This document shows, one piece after another, positions 1-8,549 of a stretch of 64,000 nucleotides of DNA. The position numbers were made by a program, and so were the translations under genes. Under the pieces are notes generated by a model. That model made no database searches. It was not told where the DNA came from and saw only the letters and a program-made list of their open reading frames with translations. Position 1 is the first letter of the stretch; every line of letters starts with the position of its first letter. Source of the stretch: JAFIFT01 sp020051095 (GTDB lineage: Bacteria > Pseudomonadota > Gammaproteobacteria > Legionellales > Legionellaceae); the NCBI RefSeq assembly GCF_964199965.1, contig NZ_CAXMZT010000005.1:186001-250000 (forward strand). Reading direction: 5' to 3'.

Positions 1-234
1 CAAGAATCCATGGATAATGGTTTCATACCCAAAGATAAATATAAAAAGACCTATCATGGCTATCAAAAAACGTTTCATGTTCATAAAGTTATCCTCAGAT
101 TTTTAGAATTAGATTCCGAACAAGTGTATGACAGTTTTAATGGCAATTTCTTCCAAACGCAATACTCGGTAATTTTGGGCGATCATTTACCGAAAGTCTA
201 TAGCACCCAGGCTGCATTTCTTGAGGTAATTTGA
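1..234 (+). CDS. C-terminal part of an unrecognised protein (5' end outside window)
   Basis: The frame is open from base 1 with no stop before it, so this is probably the tail of a longer gene, although an ATG at 10 would give a 74-residue product. The peptide is rich in Lys, Phe and Tyr and shows no motif I recognise. Its TGA at 232-234 lies 41 bases upstream of the ATG of the ankyrin gene on the same strand, so the two could be co-transcribed. Function unknown. Confidence 0.35.
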   Translation, partial: QESMDNGFIPKDKYKKTYHGYQKTFHVHKVILRFLELDSEQVYDSFNGNFFQTQYSVILGDHLPKVYSTQAAFLEVI

Positions 235-275
235 GTCTACACTATATTTATATATATATCCCACATGAAGTAGTT

Positions 276-2849
276 ATGACTCAAGATGAAATAGATTTAA
301 TTGCTGCAATCAATCGAGCTGATCAACGAACCATCGGCAGGCTCATTAATGCCAACAAAAATCTGGTAAATTGTATTGATGATAATGGACTGACTCCGTT
401 ACAACATGCCATGGATTCGGGTAGTTTAAATCTTGTGTTTGGCCTTATCGTTGTTTTTGGTGCAAGGATTAGGACACAAAGTGAATTGACACAGTTAGAG
501 GAAATGCTTAAAGATGAACCTGATGAGCAAAAGGCTAACAAGATTAAGGTTTATATTCAAAAAATTAAAGAATCAAGCACGCCTCTTTTGCAAGGAACAC
601 CTCAAACAGCCGTGACAAAAAAAACGGCTGTTTTGCAAAACGATCAAGATTTCCCCCCATTGCATAGAGCCATAAAACAGGATAACAAGCAAGAGGTCAT
701 ACGCCTGTTGAATGAAGGTCATGACCCAAATGAACCAAATAGTCGTGGCATAAGTGCTTATAATATGTGCGGTAATGATGAAATCACCGAGAAGCTCATT
801 ATGCATATGGAATCAATGCCACAGAATCAGCGTTGGATTCAGTATAAGATGAAGCAAATGGGTTATGAAAAAATTGATATGAAAGGTGTCTGTAATGGAA
901 TATCAAATATGGCGGGCAGGGCTTTTTTAGCGGGGGGCATGAATCGATTCAATGAGCGGCTTCGATATATTCAACATACCCCTTGGGAACAATTGGAAAG
1001 CAAGGTGGATGTTAAAGCTTTCTTTGATGGTGTCTATGTTTGTCAATTTTCCTATGATGATTCGCTTCAACATTTATTCCCTAATAGTGAAAGACCTTCC
1101 GATAGCGATGTCAATCAGCTACTCGATGATAATGACGCCATTTATGAAGGTGAAACCCAAATGGGCGCTTATACCCACGAAGAACTGGTGGCATATCTTC
1201 GCTTACTTGAAAGCAACTTAAGCGTTCCTACTTCAATCATGATTAAATCACTTTCACATGCCATTACTATCAATTATGACAAAGATAAAAGAACCTGGTT
1301 TTTTATCGATCCAGTTAGCTTGCCGGCCAAACCGGTGACAGACCCAGCGGAACTGGCAAGCTTAATCATGGGATCAGCGATAGAATCTTACTCAGATAAA
1401 ACAAATAAAGACAACGTTGCCGTTATTTCTACCCAACTTAAAGTAGCCAAAGAAAACCAACAACAGCTGATTCAAGATCAAAGAAAATTAGCCCAAAACC
1501 CAACCTGGATGGCGCTCCACCAACCAAACCCAGAAAGAGCCGCCCGACAGGATAAAAAGAAAAATACATTATTACACTTGGCTATTCGTTATAAGAATGA
1601 TGCTTTAGTAAAGCAATTAATAGAGATGTTAGGGAACAAACAGAAAAATGAACATGGCGAAGTACATCCCTTAAATAGTTCGGATACGAATAACACAACG
1701 CCGTTATTTCATTATATTTGGTATGAACCCAATGTGGAAATGATAGCGCTTTTGATACAACATGGCGCCGAACTAAATGAAAAGCACACATTGGACGGTA
1801 AGGAATGCTCGCTTTTGGATATCGCGATAGACTCTGATAATGAAGCGCTTGCCAAGGTTTTGATTGAAAATGGAATACCGATTCAAAACTGGGATCAGTT
1901 AGTGGATGTTGTAACTAGCCGAAACTGGGAAAATGTCATAGATGTGCTTATAAAAAGAGGACTATATGCTCATATCACAGACCCTGAAAGGCTTGCTAAA
2001 CTTCCTAAAAAAGAACAAAGTTCGGTTGAAACAGCCTGTTTTCAGGATGAGATAAATCCACGCGAATCAGTTCACCCTGAGGCAGGTCGTACGTTACCGA
2101 CACTTAGTATGCAAGAAAAATTTAAAGTCCAAAAAGGAATAAATGCCTCCATGGTAAATCCCGATGCAGTTCTGTTAAGCGCCTTGATAGCGCAACATAA
2201 CCAAAAATGTTCACCAGGGGCTAGGGTCAATTTAAGTGATGAGCAGGGTGATCCCATAGTATTTGTAAGAGACGAAGAAAGTAAAAACTCAACCCTTGAG
2301 ACACCTGATTATATTCTTAGACAAAAAGGCACTGAACTTGATGTTTATGAAAGATTGGATGGCCAGGTAGAACCCCAAAAGGAGACAGCAAAAAAGGAGG
2401 CGGCGATTAGCAAAGTATTCGGTCAACTTTATCAAGCCAATCAACTTGTCATCATTGAAGCCCACCTCTATCATGTGAAAAAAAGGCTTGCTGATTTATT
2501 TGAAAATGCCCGATTAGCGCTCAAACCTGGCGATTGGAAAAGCCCCGGAGAAATAAAGGACATTATTAAAAATTATAAATTTGATGCTGAAAAAGAGTGG
2601 AAATTTGGCCGCACAGATTCTGGAAATTATGCCTTTCGCGATGAGAAAAAAGGCTATAAGCTTGAATTTGAGGAAAGTGGTGAAATTTCGGTATCAAAAG
2701 ATGGCAGCCTTCTTTTTGATGATAAACGAGTTGAAACATTGGAAAGTTTCAGTGCCTACTTTAGACATATTACAAATGCTGAAGCTAAAATTGAAGAGCA
2801 TTTTGATCTTGTGCTAGAGGAACATGATTCCCCCCAATTTCCCGCTTAG
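276..2849 (+). CDS. Ankyrin-repeat protein with a C58/papain-like Cys-His-Asp core; candidate secreted effector
   Basis: 857 residues from the ATG at 276; a longer frame from a TTG at 231 would prepend a low-complexity Tyr/Ile stretch and overlap the upstream gene, so I prefer the ATG. Ankyrin-like helices lie at about 1-180 (motifs such as NGLTPLQHAM and FPPLHRAI) and again at about 425-560 (NTLLHLAI, TTPLFHYIW, LLIQHGAELN). Between them is a segment with Cys206 in GVCNGIS, His328 in SHAITI and Asp345 in WFFIDP. The order, and the H-to-D spacing of 17, resemble YopT/C58 cysteine peptidases. The last 250 residues are unrecognised. There is no signal peptide or membrane segment. Ankyrin proteins of this size in Legionellales are often Dot/Icm substrates; export and protease activity are inferences. 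Confidence 0.7.
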   Translation: MTQDEIDLIAAINRADQRTIGRLINANKNLVNCIDDNGLTPLQHAMDSGSLNLVFGLIVVFGARIRTQSELTQLEEMLKDEPDEQKANKIKVYIQKIKESSTPLLQGTPQTAVTKKTAVLQNDQDFPPLHRAIKQDNKQEVIRLLNEGHDPNEPNSRGISAYNMCGNDEITEKLIMHMESMPQNQRWIQYKMKQMGYEKIDMKGVCNGISNMAGRAFLAGGMNRFNERLRYIQHTPWEQLESKVDVKAFFDGVYVCQFSYDDSLQHLFPNSERPSDSDVNQLLDDNDAIYEGETQMGAYTHEELVAYLRLLESNLSVPTSIMIKSLSHAITINYDKDKRTWFFIDPVSLPAKPVTDPAELASLIMGSAIESYSDKTNKDNVAVISTQLKVAKENQQQLIQDQRKLAQNPTWMALHQPNPERAARQDKKKNTLLHLAIRYKNDALVKQLIEMLGNKQKNEHGEVHPLNSSDTNNTTPLFHYIWYEPNVEMIALLIQHGAELNEKHTLDGKECSLLDIAIDSDNEALAKVLIENGIPIQNWDQLVDVVTSRNWENVIDVLIKRGLYAHITDPERLAKLPKKEQSSVETACFQDEINPRESVHPEAGRTLPTLSMQEKFKVQKGINASMVNPDAVLLSALIAQHNQKCSPGARVNLSDEQGDPIVFVRDEESKNSTLETPDYILRQKGTELDVYERLDGQVEPQKETAKKEAAISKVFGQLYQANQLVIIEAHLYHVKKRLADLFENARLALKPGDWKSPGEIKDIIKNYKFDAEKEWKFGRTDSGNYAFRDEKKGYKLEFEESGEISVSKDGSLLFDDKRVETLESFSAYFRHITNAEAKIEEHFDLVLEEHDSPQFPA

Positions 2850-3083
2850 CTCCAATCCATAATTTTCGAAAAAAACCGTTTTTGAATCCTGCCCAAAAGG
2901 CCATGCTATACTAAAATCTAATTAAGCAATATTTTTGAATTGGCAAGAATGATCGCTCTGAATTACCCCGGCATTATGAGCATGGAAACGATATAGCAGT
3001 TATTGGGTAGTTTCATAGGATTAGTGACTATATAAATTTATTTCATCCACCTTCAAAAAATTAAGATTAATATCATTGCTTGC

Positions 3084-4187
3084 TTAAGAACTACCTAAAA
3101 TTTGTTTTATTGAATTAACTATCTTTACTCTAATTGCTGATGCGGATTCGACTTGAGATACAAATTTAATATGGCTTTCTTCGCTATCCTCTACCTTCAT
3201 GAGCTTATTTTCAAGACCTGGCATGTTATACCAGGAACCTACAAGTTCAGGAGTTAAAACACCATTAAGATCAAGACATGGAAAAGTAAGTAATTTAGAC
3301 GACATGTGGGTAATTTCTTCTGGGTGCAAAGCCAAATACAAGGTAATGGGATCTGATAAATGCGTTTTGTTCAGATTCCTCTTGTCGATTTTATACCAAT
3401 TTTTCCAATCCTGAATTACCGCCAATCCAAACTCAGACTGTGCACTTTTTTCAATTTCCAAAAATTCTTCAGGGGTAATATAAAAATCATGAGCATCGAC
3501 AAATTGACTGGCTATAGAAATCACCTCAGTAGAACCAAGCACCGGAGCTGTAGTTTCAGGGGAAACCAACCAATTATATCCTTTGGGATAAATACCGCCC
3601 ATAGAATATATTTTCAGATTAGAACTAATTGAAGGATTAATCTTTAACGCCGCGGAGATGTTATGTAATGGGCCTAAAGAGACAATAACTAATTTATGTT
3701 GGGGTGAATAATGTTTAGCAATACGCGCCAAATATTCTGGGGCTGACTCTTCTTCTATTTTCATTTCGTCAAAAATTGAATGATTCATCTGCCTGTAAGG
3801 CACTGCTTGCTGAGCAAACCATGGGCTTTCTCCTGGCAATGAATCAGGATAACCAAAAAAAGGAGGCCATAGCGGATTCTGTTGTAAAAATAGTTCTCTG
3901 GGATCATTACGTGTAGTGCCGATACCAGCATAAACGGGTATTTCTGGAAATCCGGCATAAGTCATCACAAGTTTTGCAATTTGTGCCTTTTCTCTTGGCT
4001 CAATATGCGTTGTGGTTATTGCCAAGGGCTTAACTGGATGATCAAGTGCTACCAGTAATGCAAGTACATCATCAATATCACCACCAATATCCGTATCGAT
4101 AATATAATCAATATTTGCGGCATTTAAGCTTGTAGTGATCAGAATTAAACTTAATACAATCGAACATAAAAACTTGAGTATCTTCAT
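3084..4187 (-). CDS. Secreted inosine-uridine type nucleoside hydrolase
   Basis: 367 residues from the ATG at 4187, which has an AAGGTG ten bases upstream; the three-residue-longer form would need a TTG. A signal peptide (charged MKILK, hydrophobic core, cleavage near residue 23) is followed at once by DTDIGGDIDD (31-40), the calcium- and ribose-binding N-terminal signature of the inosine-uridine nucleoside hydrolase family. These enzymes split ribonucleosides into base and ribose. With an export signal this one would act in the periplasm, presumably in salvage of external nucleosides. The length suits the family plus leader. It stands alone between the ankyrin gene and terC. Confidence 0.8.
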   Translation of the reverse strand: MKILKFLCSIVLSLILITTSLNAANIDYIIDTDIGGDIDDVLALLVALDHPVKPLAITTTHIEPREKAQIAKLVMTYAGFPEIPVYAGIGTTRNDPRELFLQQNPLWPPFFGYPDSLPGESPWFAQQAVPYRQMNHSIFDEMKIEEESAPEYLARIAKHYSPQHKLVIVSLGPLHNISAALKINPSISSNLKIYSMGGIYPKGYNWLVSPETTAPVLGSTEVISIASQFVDAHDFYITPEEFLEIEKSAQSEFGLAVIQDWKNWYKIDKRNLNKTHLSDPITLYLALHPEEITHMSSKLLTFPCLDLNGVLTPELVGSWYNMPGLENKLMKVEDSEESHIKFVSQVESASAIRVKIVNSIKQILGSS

Positions 4188-4365
4188 GAAAATCAAACAC
4201 CTTATTGAATCTCAACATGGCAAAACCAAATATATATCCAAGTCTTATCCGATCCGACAAATATATGCTTAATACCTGTAATTGACAAAAATAAGATTTT
4301 TTATTGATGGTCGGATCACTTTGGACTATAAGTTTGAAACTTACATTTTTATAGCTAACATTATA

Positions 4366-4383
4366 GGCTCTGTCGCAAAATTC
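4366..4383. repeat. Lone IS6-family-like terminal inverted repeat
   Basis: GGCTCTGTCGCAAAATTC resembles the terminal repeats of IS6-family insertion sequences (GGCTCTGTTGCAAA type). No transposase and no second end are visible nearby, so if real it is a scar. The match is short and the call is weak. Confidence 0.25.
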
Positions 4384-4447
4384 TTTCAAGCTCAAAGCAT
4401 ATGTGGATCCTTAGTGAGGCAATAAGCATGGAATTGGTTATGTAAAT

Positions 4448-5437
4448 TCATGATTTTCGCTTTTTCCTTGGCAACCTATAAATATGATAACTGCTTAACC
4501 CAATACATAGGCTCAGAGTGAATATTATAATTGCTAAAGCAATAAAAACAGGGATTTTAAACCAATCAGCAATTAGCATTTTTAAACCAACAAAGACAAG
4601 AATAAAAGCTAGGCCGTATTTGAGAAGGTGAAATCTATTATGCATATTAATTACTAGGAAATATAAGGCGCGTAACCCCAAGATTGCAAAAATATTGGAT
4701 GTAAACACAATAAAAGGATCATTAGTAACTGCAAAAATGGCCGGTATACTATCTATAGCAAAGATTACATCACTCAATTCAACTAGTATTAACACTAAAA
4801 AGAGTGGTGTAAAATATAACAAGTTATGATTCCGGATAAAAAACTTTTCGCCATGGAGTTTCTCAGTAATTCGCAAATGATTTTGCATCCAATTAAGAAT
4901 TATATTTTTAGAAATGTCGGGTTTGTTCTCCGCAAAAATTAGTATTCTTATGCCTGTAATCATCAAAAATAATCCAAATAGATATAATATCCAATGAAAT
5001 TTGCTAATCATCCATATACCTAGTGTAATAAAAATAAATCGCAGAACTATGGCACCGATCACACCATACATGAGAACTCGGCGGTGGTATTCTTCAGGAA
5101 TAGAGAAATAGTTAAAAATCATTAATATGACGAAAATATTGTCAACTGATAATGACTTCTCAATGATATACCCAGTTAAAAATTCAAGCGCTTTTTCATT
5201 GGCTACGATTGGGCTAGTTGTTTGATATATGTATAACCAAAAAAGCAGGTTAAATAGTAAGGCAAGTGCAATCCACGCTAGGCTCCAGAAAAGAGCTTCT
5301 CGGGTCGAAACACGATGGACTTTTCTACCATTAAATAAAAACAGATCGATAGCTAGCATAATAGATATAAATACTATAAAGACAACCCACATCCACCATT
5401 CACTAACCGTGGTCAACTTAATTCTCCAGTTACCCAT
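4448..5437 (-). CDS. TerC/Alx family integral membrane protein
   Basis: 329 residues with about eight hydrophobic segments. The family signatures are present: acidic-serine motif EKSLSVDN at 93-100 and ELSDVIFAIDSIPA at 220-233, each placing Glu/Asp residues inside membrane helices. TerC/Alx proteins are implicated in manganese export and in metal loading of exported proteins; members of this length (about 320 residues) are the Alx/YkoY-like form. Alx homologues can be preceded by a manganese riboswitch, but I could not recognise one in the 300 bases upstream. The gene is divergent from the TSUP transporter at 5741. Confidence 0.85.
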   Translation of the reverse strand: MGNWRIKLTTVSEWWMWVVFIVFISIMLAIDLFLFNGRKVHRVSTREALFWSLAWIALALLFNLLFWLYIYQTTSPIVANEKALEFLTGYIIEKSLSVDNIFVILMIFNYFSIPEEYHRRVLMYGVIGAIVLRFIFITLGIWMISKFHWILYLFGLFLMITGIRILIFAENKPDISKNIILNWMQNHLRITEKLHGEKFFIRNHNLLYFTPLFLVLILVELSDVIFAIDSIPAIFAVTNDPFIVFTSNIFAILGLRALYFLVINMHNRFHLLKYGLAFILVFVGLKMLIADWFKIPVFIALAIIIFTLSLCIGLSSYHIYRLPRKKRKS

Positions 5438-5740
5438 TACTGAATTTACCCAAACTGGATAAATTTCATAAGTGTAGCCAATATAATTTTATCTATTTAT
5501 TAGATGCTGCAAAACCTGATTATGATACTATAATAATAGTTCTTCCTATATAAAAAATGAGCTTATATAGTGCTTCTGAAAAAGGGCTTATCTTGCGTCT
5601 AATAGTCGGCTTGTCTAAGGGGTATCTCACAACAATTGAAATCCCGAGAATGTTAAAAGGCGATTTTTTGGGTTGCAGATTGACTGTTTATGAAAGGTAA
5701 AATTTTTAATTTGGGGCACGATAGTGGATGATTTCATAAG
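5438..5740. other. Intergenic region between divergent terC and TSUP genes
   Basis: AT-rich, about 300 bases, presumably holding both promoters. A 47-codon open frame (5557-5700, +) is present but has no convincing ribosome binding site or similarity that I can name, so I do not call it. No riboswitch signature was recognised. Confidence 0.4.
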
Positions 5741-6532
5741 ATGAGCCAGTTTCTTTTTTTTATCGTAGTTGGCTTTATCGCACAAGTGATTGATGGTGCA
5801 TTAGGGATGGCTTATGGTGTAATTAGTACAAGTATTCTTGTAGGCACAGGCATTTCTCCTATGGTCGCTAGCGCTGCAGTGCATACAGCTGAGATTGTAA
5901 CAACCGGTATTTCGGGACTATCGCATGCAATGTTTAAAAACATTGATATAAAACTTTTCAAGCTTCTGGCAATTCCTGGCATTATTGGTAGCATTACCGG
6001 TGCTATTTTCTTAACAAAATTACCTTTGTCTATAGCAACCCCATTCATTGCTACTTACCTATTCATGATGGGTTGCTTTATATTGTATAGAGCACTAAGA
6101 CGAGGTAGATTTTCAAAAAATTTTAAAAGCTTACTCTTGAAAAAAGTTGAGTGGGATAAGTTACCTTCGGAAGAAGCGCGGGGTTTGCTTCCTCTGGGTT
6201 TTGTTGGTGGTTTTTTTGATGCAGCTGGGGGTGGGGGATGGGGCTCTATCGTGAATTCAACATTACTTGCTCAGGGTACTACGCCACGCTTTACCATAGG
6301 CTCTGTAAACTTCACTGAATTTTTAATTACACTCAGTATATCGGCAACTTTTCTTTTAACAATTGGAATCACACATTGGACAATTATTTTTGGCTTGATT
6401 GTTGGCGGGGCTATTGCTGCGCCATTTGCAGCATGGGTGGTTCGATTTATCGAACCGAGAGTGATCATGATATCTGCTGGAATATTGGTAATTTTTATTG
6501 GGATTCGAATGATAGTCCAAATTTTTTTATAG
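5741..6532 (+). CDS. TSUP (TauE/SafE) family membrane transporter
   Basis: 263 residues, very hydrophobic, seven to eight predicted helices in two related halves, each beginning with the family's Gly-rich pattern (GFIAQVIDGALGMAYG near residue 11 and GFVGGFFDAAGGGGWG near 153). TSUP proteins are thought to export sulfite, sulfonates or related small anions. The substrate here cannot be told from sequence. It is a single gene, followed by a long AT-rich gap. Confidence 0.85.
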   Translation: MSQFLFFIVVGFIAQVIDGALGMAYGVISTSILVGTGISPMVASAAVHTAEIVTTGISGLSHAMFKNIDIKLFKLLAIPGIIGSITGAIFLTKLPLSIATPFIATYLFMMGCFILYRALRRGRFSKNFKSLLLKKVEWDKLPSEEARGLLPLGFVGGFFDAAGGGGWGSIVNSTLLAQGTTPRFTIGSVNFTEFLITLSISATFLLTIGITHWTIIFGLIVGGAIAAPFAAWVVRFIEPRVIMISAGILVIFIGIRMIVQIFL

Positions 6533-6879
6533 CTATTTGAGAACGTTGAAGCTATTTTGCAATTATCCTATGAATTGTATGCATATCTCTGCACATAGCT
6601 TACCTATTTGAATAATGACTGATATTAAAATTAATACTATCCTTAATTTTACTAATATTCCCATTTAAAAAATTTTCGAAATAAAAATAAAAAATATAGT
6701 AGCTGTTTGTGAAATTAATAAGGTTTATCTTGCTGGCCTAACTTCATGATTTTATGGGCTTGATATTGTCTTAGCGGAGAAGCATAAATTATTTTTCAAT
6801 TGATTTTGTTTTCATTAGGTTTCCTGATTATATTAATATGACAGTTTGATAGATGATCGCCTGTACCTGTGACTAAGTG
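6533..6879. other. AT-rich intergenic region, no recognised feature
   Basis: About 350 bases between the TSUP gene and the end of the MarR-linked operon. I see no open frame with a ribosome binding site, no tRNA and no clear terminator. It could be a decayed gene, but nothing recognisable remains. Confidence 0.4.
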
Positions 6880-6969
6880 TCAGCTGCTAGCTGTGTTTGC
6901 CAACATCCAACAGCTCCAAGCAATTTGATCTGGTCTAATACCAATGGATTTTCTTCTTGTTTTTTTCAT
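6880..6969 (-). CDS. Possible 29-residue small protein downstream of the hydrolase operon
   Basis: An ATG at 6969 has AAGGTG nine bases upstream and opens a basic peptide beginning MKKTRRKSIGIRP and ending in TGA at 6880-6882. It follows the dienelactone hydrolase stop by 17 bases on the same strand, so it could be the last gene of that operon. It is too short for compositional support; only the ribosome binding site and the position argue for it. Confidence 0.25.
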   Translation of the reverse strand: MKKTRRKSIGIRPDQIAWSCWMLANTASS

Positions 6970-6986
6970 GGATGATTTCACCTTAA

Positions 6987-7796
6987 TTATTGAGCAGGTT
7001 TAAGTGCCCTATCAAAATAATCTGGCAAATCTTTTAACGCTTCTGCTCTTGCAGCTGCGTCAAAACCAATATGGTAATGCTCGCCCTTTTCATCAATGAT
7101 TTCTTTTGACTCTGGGAATTCAAAGTTATCAAATCCATGTAATGCATGAGAATAAATTTGAATGTCAATATTCGGATTAACCTCAGAACTGTTATGGATT
7201 AATTGAACACAATCTTGAGTCGTTGCGCGATCATCATTTTCTCCTATGAATAGTTTCGTGTTTGCCTTTAGGATCGTGTTGTTATCCAATCTGTGACAAA
7301 CGCCGTAAAAAGAAGCCGCAACTTTGAAATTCAGTTGTTGGTAGTTCTTGGGATTATTTGATTCTGTCATTACTTTCAGTACATCGAAGCCTCCCATCGA
7401 AAACCCTAGAAGACCAATGTTTTCAGGATCGACGAAAGGGAGGTGGCTTAAATACTCATAAGCTGGAACCAGATCATTCAGTTGTGCTTGAGTGGCCGTT
7501 TCCCATCCTACAGAACGTCTATCCTCCCAGCCTCGTGGTGTGAAGCTATCAATAATATACACCACATAACCTTGTTCTCTTAGTCGCCGAGCCCAATCAT
7601 GGTTAACATTTTCAATACCCGTACTGGCATGAAGCATTAAAATCGCAGGTGCATGGGTTTGGTTATCAGGAATATAAAGCGCATGGTGGGGATCTTCGGG
7701 ATTAAATTGATAATCACTACTCTCCGCCAGTGCCTTGGAAAAGGATAACGTGGATAGAACAATAAAAAACAGAATTGTTGAAATAGATGTATGCAC
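6987..7796 (-). CDS. Periplasmic dienelactone hydrolase-family alpha/beta hydrolase
   Basis: 269 residues from a GTG at 7796 with AAGGA about ten bases upstream. A signal peptide ends near residue 24 (SKALA). The alpha/beta hydrolase fold shows nucleophile Ser133 in GFSMGG, an acid at about 188-189 (GENDDR) and His220 in HALHGFD, the usual Ser-Asp-His triad. Dienelactone hydrolases classically use Cys; Ser here is typical of the wider DLH family with ester or carbon-carbon hydrolase roles. It is the third gene of an operon with the RraA-like and propeller genes (15-base gap), so it probably acts on a breakdown intermediate; the substrate is unknown. Confidence 0.75.
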   Translation of the reverse strand: MHTSISTILFFIVLSTLSFSKALAESSDYQFNPEDPHHALYIPDNQTHAPAILMLHASTGIENVNHDWARRLREQGYVVYIIDSFTPRGWEDRRSVGWETATQAQLNDLVPAYEYLSHLPFVDPENIGLLGFSMGGFDVLKVMTESNNPKNYQQLNFKVAASFYGVCHRLDNNTILKANTKLFIGENDDRATTQDCVQLIHNSSEVNPNIDIQIYSHALHGFDNFEFPESKEIIDEKGEHYHIGFDAAARAEALKDLPDYFDRALKPAQ

Positions 7797-7811
7797 TATG
7801 AAATTTCCTTT

Positions 7812-8537
7812 TTAAATAGTCAAATTGAGTGTAGATGGTTCTTCTCGTTGACGTTTTTCTATATGTTCTTTTAAGTTACAGATTTCATCAAAGCGAGCGC
7901 CTCCTTGGATTTCTTTCCTTGCGATAGCTTCTTTTTCTTCGTTCACTTCCGCTTTATTAACAGCAGCAATCGCTGTCTCTTTGCTTAGGACAATGATACC
8001 GTCACTATCTGCCATAACAATATCTCCTGGATTGACATATACATCTCCACAAGTAATTGGTATTTTCACCTTTCCAACGGTCTGTTTAGGGGTTGATCTG
8101 GGATATGTACCCTTTGCAAAGACTGGTAAACCATTATTTTGGATTTCAGCAACATCCCTACAGTTTCCATCGGTAATAATGCCGCCATATCCTTTAAGCT
8201 TTGCGGTCTCTGCGCACATTCCACCTAACATATCGAGCTTAGTGCCACAAGAGGCGATAATGAGCAAAAAGGGAACTCTATCATCTTTGCATCCTAGCTC
8301 TAAAATAAAATTTGGAAGATCATCCAATGCTACCATTGTTGACAAAGCATCCCCGGCGCTGTTTACCGTATAGGCTCTGCCGACAACACGGGTTAATGGA
8401 TCACGATTAAACGTGCGTAAACCACCTTCCATTACACTAACATCAGAATGGGCATCACAGAGAGCTGCCGTACTCAGTTTATCCATTCTGGCTATGATCT
8501 CTTTGTAACTGCTAGTACTGGTTAATTGGTCCTTCAT
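7812..8537 (-). CDS. RraA-like protein / 4-hydroxy-4-methyl-2-oxoglutarate aldolase family
   Basis: 241 residues; the ATG at 8537 has AAGGAT five bases upstream. The core fits the RraA/HMG-CHA aldolase family: a GGMCAETAKLKG stretch at 105-116 and GIITDGNCRDVAEI with Arg127-Asp128, the residues that bind substrate and metal in the aldolase members. The protein could be an oxaloacetate decarboxylase/aldolase rather than an RNase E regulator, because it lies in a catabolic-looking operon with a hydrolase and has a C-terminal extension of about 40 charged residues. Gaps to its neighbours are 12 and 15 bases, so translation is probably linked. Confidence 0.7.
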   Translation of the reverse strand: MKDQLTSTSSYKEIIARMDKLSTAALCDAHSDVSVMEGGLRTFNRDPLTRVVGRAYTVNSAGDALSTMVALDDLPNFILELGCKDDRVPFLLIIASCGTKLDMLGGMCAETAKLKGYGGIITDGNCRDVAEIQNNGLPVFAKGTYPRSTPKQTVGKVKIPITCGDVYVNPGDIVMADSDGIIVLSKETAIAAVNKAEVNEEKEAIARKEIQGGARFDEICNLKEHIEKRQREEPSTLNLTI

Positions 8538-8549
8538 TTTAAATCCTTA

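Noticed and set aside
4108..4395. 95-codon frame upstream of the nucleoside hydrolase
   Set aside because: Overlaps the hydrolase signal peptide in another frame, no ribosome binding site, starts at a possible IS scar.
5557..5700. 47-codon frame upstream of the TSUP gene
   Set aside because: No clear ribosome binding site or recognisable similarity.
5438..5740. Manganese (yybP-ykoY) riboswitch upstream of terC
   Set aside because: Looked for because Alx-type genes can have one; no matching conserved core was seen.
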